Assembly: GCA_019421725.1 (NCBI GenBank)
Contig: JAHZES010000010.1
Coordinates: 1-15,497 of the forward strand
DNA from: Clostridiales bacterium
GTDB taxonomy: Bacteria; Bacillota; Clostridia; Oscillospirales; Acutalibacteraceae
Direction: 5' to 3'
DNA: 15,497 nt
The first letter of the stretch is position 1. Every line of letters starts with the position of its first letter. The position numbers and the translations under genes were made by a program. Shown one piece after another: positions 14,568 through 15,497 of the stretch. The notes beneath the pieces were generated by a model. It saw nothing but the letters and a program-made list of their open reading frames with translations. It was not told where the DNA came from and did not search any database.

Positions 14568-14596
14568 TTGCCAAGCTGCAGAATACTCATTATAAT
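14568..14596 (+). promoter_or_regulatory. Sigma-A-type promoter of pfkA
   Basis: TTGCCA (14568-14573, five of six consensus bases), exactly 17 bases, then a perfect TATAAT (14591-14596). The predicted start near 14603 gives a leader of about 30 nt that carries AGGAGG. This is one of the two best promoters in the window and implies strong expression of the glycolytic gene apart from the dnaE transcript. I see no recognisable catabolite-response element overlapping it. Confidence 0.85.
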
Positions 14597-14633
14597 GGTT
14601 GTTGGGAATTTAACAACAGGAGGTTGGTTTCTC

Positions 14634-15497
14634 ATGGGAATTAAAAAAATCGGAGTACTGACAAGCGGCGGGGATGCTCCCGGTATGAATGCGGCGATTC
14701 GTTCCGTCACCCGTTCCGCGATTGCTGCCGGTATTGAGGTGCTCGGCGTATACAGAGGATATAACGGTTTGCTGCACAAGGATGTTGTCAAAATGGACCT
14801 GCGCAGCGTGTCGAATATTATTCAGTTGGGCGGAACAATGCTTTACACCGCCCGCAGCCCCGAATTCAATACGCCCGAGGGTGTAAAGAAGGCGGCGGCG
14901 AATTGCCGCGAGCTGGGGATCGACGGGCTGGTTGTCATTGGCGGCGACGGCTCCTACCGCGGTGCGCGCGATCTTTGTGCAGAAGGGATTCACTGTGTCG
15001 GTCTGCCCGGTACTATTGATAATGACATTTCCAGCACGGAATACACGATTGGCTACGACACCGCAATGAACACTGCAGTTGAAATGGTCGACAAGATCCG
15101 CGATACTTCTCAGTCACACGACCGCTGTACAGTGGTAGAGGTGATGGGACGCCATGCCGGTCATATTGCTCTGAACGTGGGCATTGCGGTAGGAGCAACG
15201 GCGATTCTCGTGCCGGAGGAACCGTTTGATCTGGACAAAGAGGTTGTTGAGCCGATGAAACGGTCTCAGGCTACCGGTAAGCAGCATTTTATCATTGTGG
15301 TTGCCGAGGGTGTTGGCCATGTGGATGAAATCGTTGACGAAATTCAGAAAAAAACAGGCGTTGAGACGCGCGGCTGCATTCTTGGCCATGTGCAGCGCGG
15401 CGGTTCGCCTTCCCTGCGGGATCGTGTGGTCGCAAGCGAAATGGGCTATTACGCGGTGCAGCTGCTGCGGGACGGCAAAAGCAACCGTATTGTCGGC
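14634..15497 (+). CDS. pfkA: ATP-dependent 6-phosphofructokinase, N-terminal 288 residues (cut by window end)
   Basis: It converts fructose-6-phosphate and ATP to fructose-1,6-bisphosphate, the committed step of glycolysis, as a cytoplasmic tetramer. Visible motifs are GVLTSGGDAPGMNAAIR (7-23), the ATP-site GGDGSYRGA (103-111), the catalytic PGTIDND (125-131, base Asp129), MGRHAGHIA, VAEGV, and the substrate-binding LGHVQRGGSPSLRDR. GGDGS together with PGTIDND, with no Lys in the second motif, indicates ATP and not pyrophosphate as phosphoryl donor. The ATG has AGGAGG (14618-14623) 10 nt upstream. The frame is open to the last base; about 30 C-terminal residues of a typical 320-residue enzyme are missing. 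Clostridia commonly follow pfkA with pyruvate kinase, which would lie beyond the window. Confidence 0.97.
   Translation, partial: MGIKKIGVLTSGGDAPGMNAAIRSVTRSAIAAGIEVLGVYRGYNGLLHKDVVKMDLRSVSNIIQLGGTMLYTARSPEFNTPEGVKKAAANCRELGIDGLVVIGGDGSYRGARDLCAEGIHCVGLPGTIDNDISSTEYTIGYDTAMNTAVEMVDKIRDTSQSHDRCTVVEVMGRHAGHIALNVGIAVGATAILVPEEPFDLDKEVVEPMKRSQATGKQHFIIVVAEGVGHVDEIVDEIQKKTGVETRGCILGHVQRGGSPSLRDRVVASEMGYYAVQLLRDGKSNRIVG

Overview
The window reads as a chromosomal segment of an anaerobic, spore-forming Firmicute of class Clostridia. The closest fit I can suggest is a member of the Ruminococcaceae/Oscillospiraceae, at moderate GC. Three things support this: a germinant-receptor locus, the Gram-positive set hprK, rapZ, whiA and dnaE with a promoter-linked pfkA, and a release factor 2 N-terminus of a type I associate with that group. 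Gene density is high. I see no tRNA, rRNA, CRISPR array, insertion sequence or phage gene.

Region 1 (1-3704, minus strand). A transcription unit runs right to left: gerKA (GerA-type germinant receptor subunit), gerKB (permease-like subunit), and a small DUF4363 protein whose GTG start overlaps the gerKB stop codon. About 210 bases further on, a strong sigma-A-type promoter drives prfB (release factor 2). The window edge cuts prfB after 156 codons.

Region 2 (3878-5823, plus strand). Diverging from gerKA are a DUF421/YetF-type membrane protein and then gerKC, the lipoprotein subunit of the receptor. The three receptor subunits are therefore split between two divergent units, each carrying one accessory membrane protein (DUF4363 on the left, DUF421 on the right). 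The 173-bp divergent region holds a 7+7-bp inverted repeat and one sigma-G-like promoter candidate.

Region 3 (5864-7978, plus strand). A promoter precedes hprK (HPr kinase/phosphorylase, TTG start) and glcK (ROK glucokinase), and a strong intrinsic terminator follows. This unit pairs carbon-catabolite signalling with sugar phosphorylation.

Region 4 (about 8013-14510, plus strand). A separate extended -10 promoter and a leader of about 120 nt precede murB, rapZ, whiA and dnaE, which are closely spaced. They cover peptidoglycan precursor synthesis, an RNA/nucleotide-binding regulator, a cell-division/sporulation regulator and the replicative polymerase. The glmR (yvcK) gene that often lies between rapZ and whiA is absent. 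The DnaE PHP domain keeps all the metal ligands I would expect.

Region 5 (14568-end). A near-consensus promoter drives pfkA (ATP-dependent 6-phosphofructokinase), which is cut by the window end after 288 codons.

Most of the window is ordinary core chromosome. The part that best merits follow-up is the split germinant-receptor locus with its two DUF partners; I see no wholly new system.
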